A DNA stretch of 24,470 nt from Euryarchaeota archaeon UBA561 (GTDB taxonomy: Archaea; Thermoplasmatota; Poseidoniia; Poseidoniales; Poseidoniaceae): assembly GCA_002502295.1 (NCBI GenBank), contig DANX01000027.1:1-24470 (forward strand), read 5' to 3'. Positions 23,431-24,470 of the stretch are shown piece after piece. How positions within the stretch are numbered: the stretch's first letter is position 1; each line of letters begins with the position of its first letter. The notes under the pieces are model-generated. The model had not been told where the DNA came from. It did no database searches and worked only from the letters and a program-made list of their open reading frames with translations. The position numbers and the translations under genes are program-made.

Positions 23431-24470
23431 TCAGCCGTGCCTTCCGAAATGATGGTCGAGGCTGTCGATTGGAATGCGCAGTGAGGTTGGGCGTCCATGG
23501 ACGCACGCCCATGGATTTGGGATTCGACGCATGTCATCCAGCAATCTCCGCATCTCTGGCAAACTCAGCGTTTCATTGGCTTTTACAGCCCCTCGGCAAG
23601 CGTTCATGAACGCAATGTGATCTTTCTTTGCTTCGAGCGTTTCAAGCGGTCCACCGTCTTGAGCCAAATCTTGCAGTAAATCGATGAAAAAGCGGCGAAT
23701 TTCCTCGCCCTCAAGGAGTTGCGGCGAGGCTGTTAGCGTCCATGAACCGTCCATTTCTCTTAGGTGAAATCCAAGTTCATTCAATCGTCCATGGTGTGCG
23801 TCGACCAACGCGGTTTGACGTGGATCGAGATTCAATTCAAGTGGGCTCAATCGCTGCTGCGGTTCCCATGCTTGACCGCTGTGGCGGAGTCGTTCGTATC
23901 GAACCCTCTCGTGCAAAGCATGCTGGTCAATAAGGAGCAGTTCATCTTGGGCTTGCACCAGGATGTAGGAATCCGCAAATTGAGCCAGTGGCTCCATGGG
24001 GGGAAGGTCGTTGAGTTCACCCTCGAGCGGCTGCTCATCGCTGGGTCGAGACGTGTGTCCACAGCCTGCATGGCGATGAAGGTCCCGTTCTGCCGTTGAG
24101 AGCGGTGCAGAAACCGGAGCCGGTGCCATCTCTGGTAAGACGGATTGGCCAAGTGGTGAGGCAGAAACAGGGCGACCTTTTGGTCGAACGCTTTCTTCCT
24201 CGGCCTCGTGACCAACGAGGTTGAGTTGTTTTCCAGCCGCCACGGCCCAAGCGGGTGGTTTCACGACGGGTTGAGGTGTTGTGGCGGTGGCCGGGGCGGT
24301 CAGTCCCGCCGCCGATGACAACCGATCAGCCTCGGATGCTCCGGCACTCGGATTTAAGTAAGTTTCAACTGGCTTAATGTTATGGGCTGATGAAAGACCT
24401 TGCAAACCAGGTATTCCACCCGTTGCGTCGGGTTCGGTTGGGACGGTTTCAAGTGTGTGAGCAACGGCTC
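23431..24470 (-). CDS. mutL: MutL mismatch-repair protein, C-terminal part (runs off the window)
   Basis: The frame is open to the right edge, so the N-terminal ATPase half lies outside the window; TTG at 24403-24405 is an internal Leu codon, not a start. After the end of the ATPase region (AVAHTLE) comes a linker of about 150 Pro/Ala/Ser-rich residues, then the dimerisation/endonuclease domain. That domain carries the metal-binding endonuclease motif DQHALHERVRYE (bases 23893-23928), ACRGAVKAN, and CVHGRPT near the C-terminus, where CPHGRPT is usual. Such MutL proteins nick DNA themselves and occur in organisms without MutH. MutL is patchy in archaea, so acquisition from bacteria is likely but not shown. 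Confidence 0.9.
   Translation of the reverse strand, partial: AVAHTLETVPTEPDATGGIPGLQGLSSAHNIKPVETYLNPSAGASEADRLSSAAGLTAPATATTPQPVVKPPAWAVAAGKQLNLVGHEAEEESVRPKGRPVSASPLGQSVLPEMAPAPVSAPLSTAERDLHRHAGCGHTSRPSDEQPLEGELNDLPPMEPLAQFADSYILVQAQDELLLIDQHALHERVRYERLRHSGQAWEPQQRLSPLELNLDPRQTALVDAHHGRLNELGFHLREMDGSWTLTASPQLLEGEEIRRFFIDLLQDLAQDGGPLETLEAKKDHIAFMNACRGAVKANETLSLPEMRRLLDDMRRIPNPWACVHGRPTSLRIPIDSLDHHFGRHG

Overview
The window looks like a piece of a mesophilic euryarchaeal chromosome, most likely a marine Thermoplasmatota lineage such as Marine Group II (Poseidoniales). The archaeal markers are a multi-OB-fold replication protein A (RPA) coupled to an RPA-associated protein, a Hel308-type helicase, a KEOPS Cgi121 subunit, a class III signal-peptide pilin, a polyprenyl diphosphate synthase, and a TadA-type ATPase with paired TadB/TadC membrane proteins. 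A bacterial-type MutL with the endonuclease motif fits the mesophilic, bacteria-exchanging archaea. The lineage is inferred from gene content and not from a phylogenetic marker. Genes are dense, with short gaps and frequent GGAGG or GAGGTG ribosome binding sites. I found no rRNA, tRNA, CRISPR or insertion sequence.

Layout. 1-95: start of a minus-strand gene that leaves the window. 181-3260 (+): hot-dog thioesterase, SprT-like zinc protein and a large secreted/membrane protein. 3261-3878 (-): membrane protein with a TerB-like tail. 3966-10042 (+): Hel308-like helicase, Cgi121, TldD and PmbA/TldE. 10204-15794 (+): RPA, RPA-associated protein, an unrecognised 117-aa protein, two TadB/TadC-like proteins and a TadA-like ATPase. 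15796-18746 (-): a SAP-repeat protein and a degenerate porphobilinogen-deaminase-like protein. 18828-20405 (+): polyprenyl diphosphate synthase and a pilin. 20408-21415 (-): MoaA. 21489-23381 (+): AroA and a small membrane protein. 23431-24470 (-): C-terminal part of MutL.

How the genes fit together. Much of the window serves genome maintenance: RPA and its partner, Hel308, MutL and SprT. Cgi121 belongs to the tRNA t6A-modifying KEOPS complex and TldD/PmbA form a peptidase pair. The TadB-TadC-TadA genes plus the pilin at 19914 could supply an archaeal type IV pilus. MoaA (molybdopterin), AroA (shikimate pathway) and the prenyl synthase (isoprenoids) are single housekeeping enzymes without pathway neighbours.

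The least expected signals are four. The rpa leader can fold so that its ribosome binding site is buried in a long stem, with a competing upstream hairpin. A porphobilinogen-deaminase-like protein lacks the cofactor cysteine. An unrecognised beta-rich protein opens the pilus gene run. A SAP-repeat protein converges on the pilus ATPase gene.
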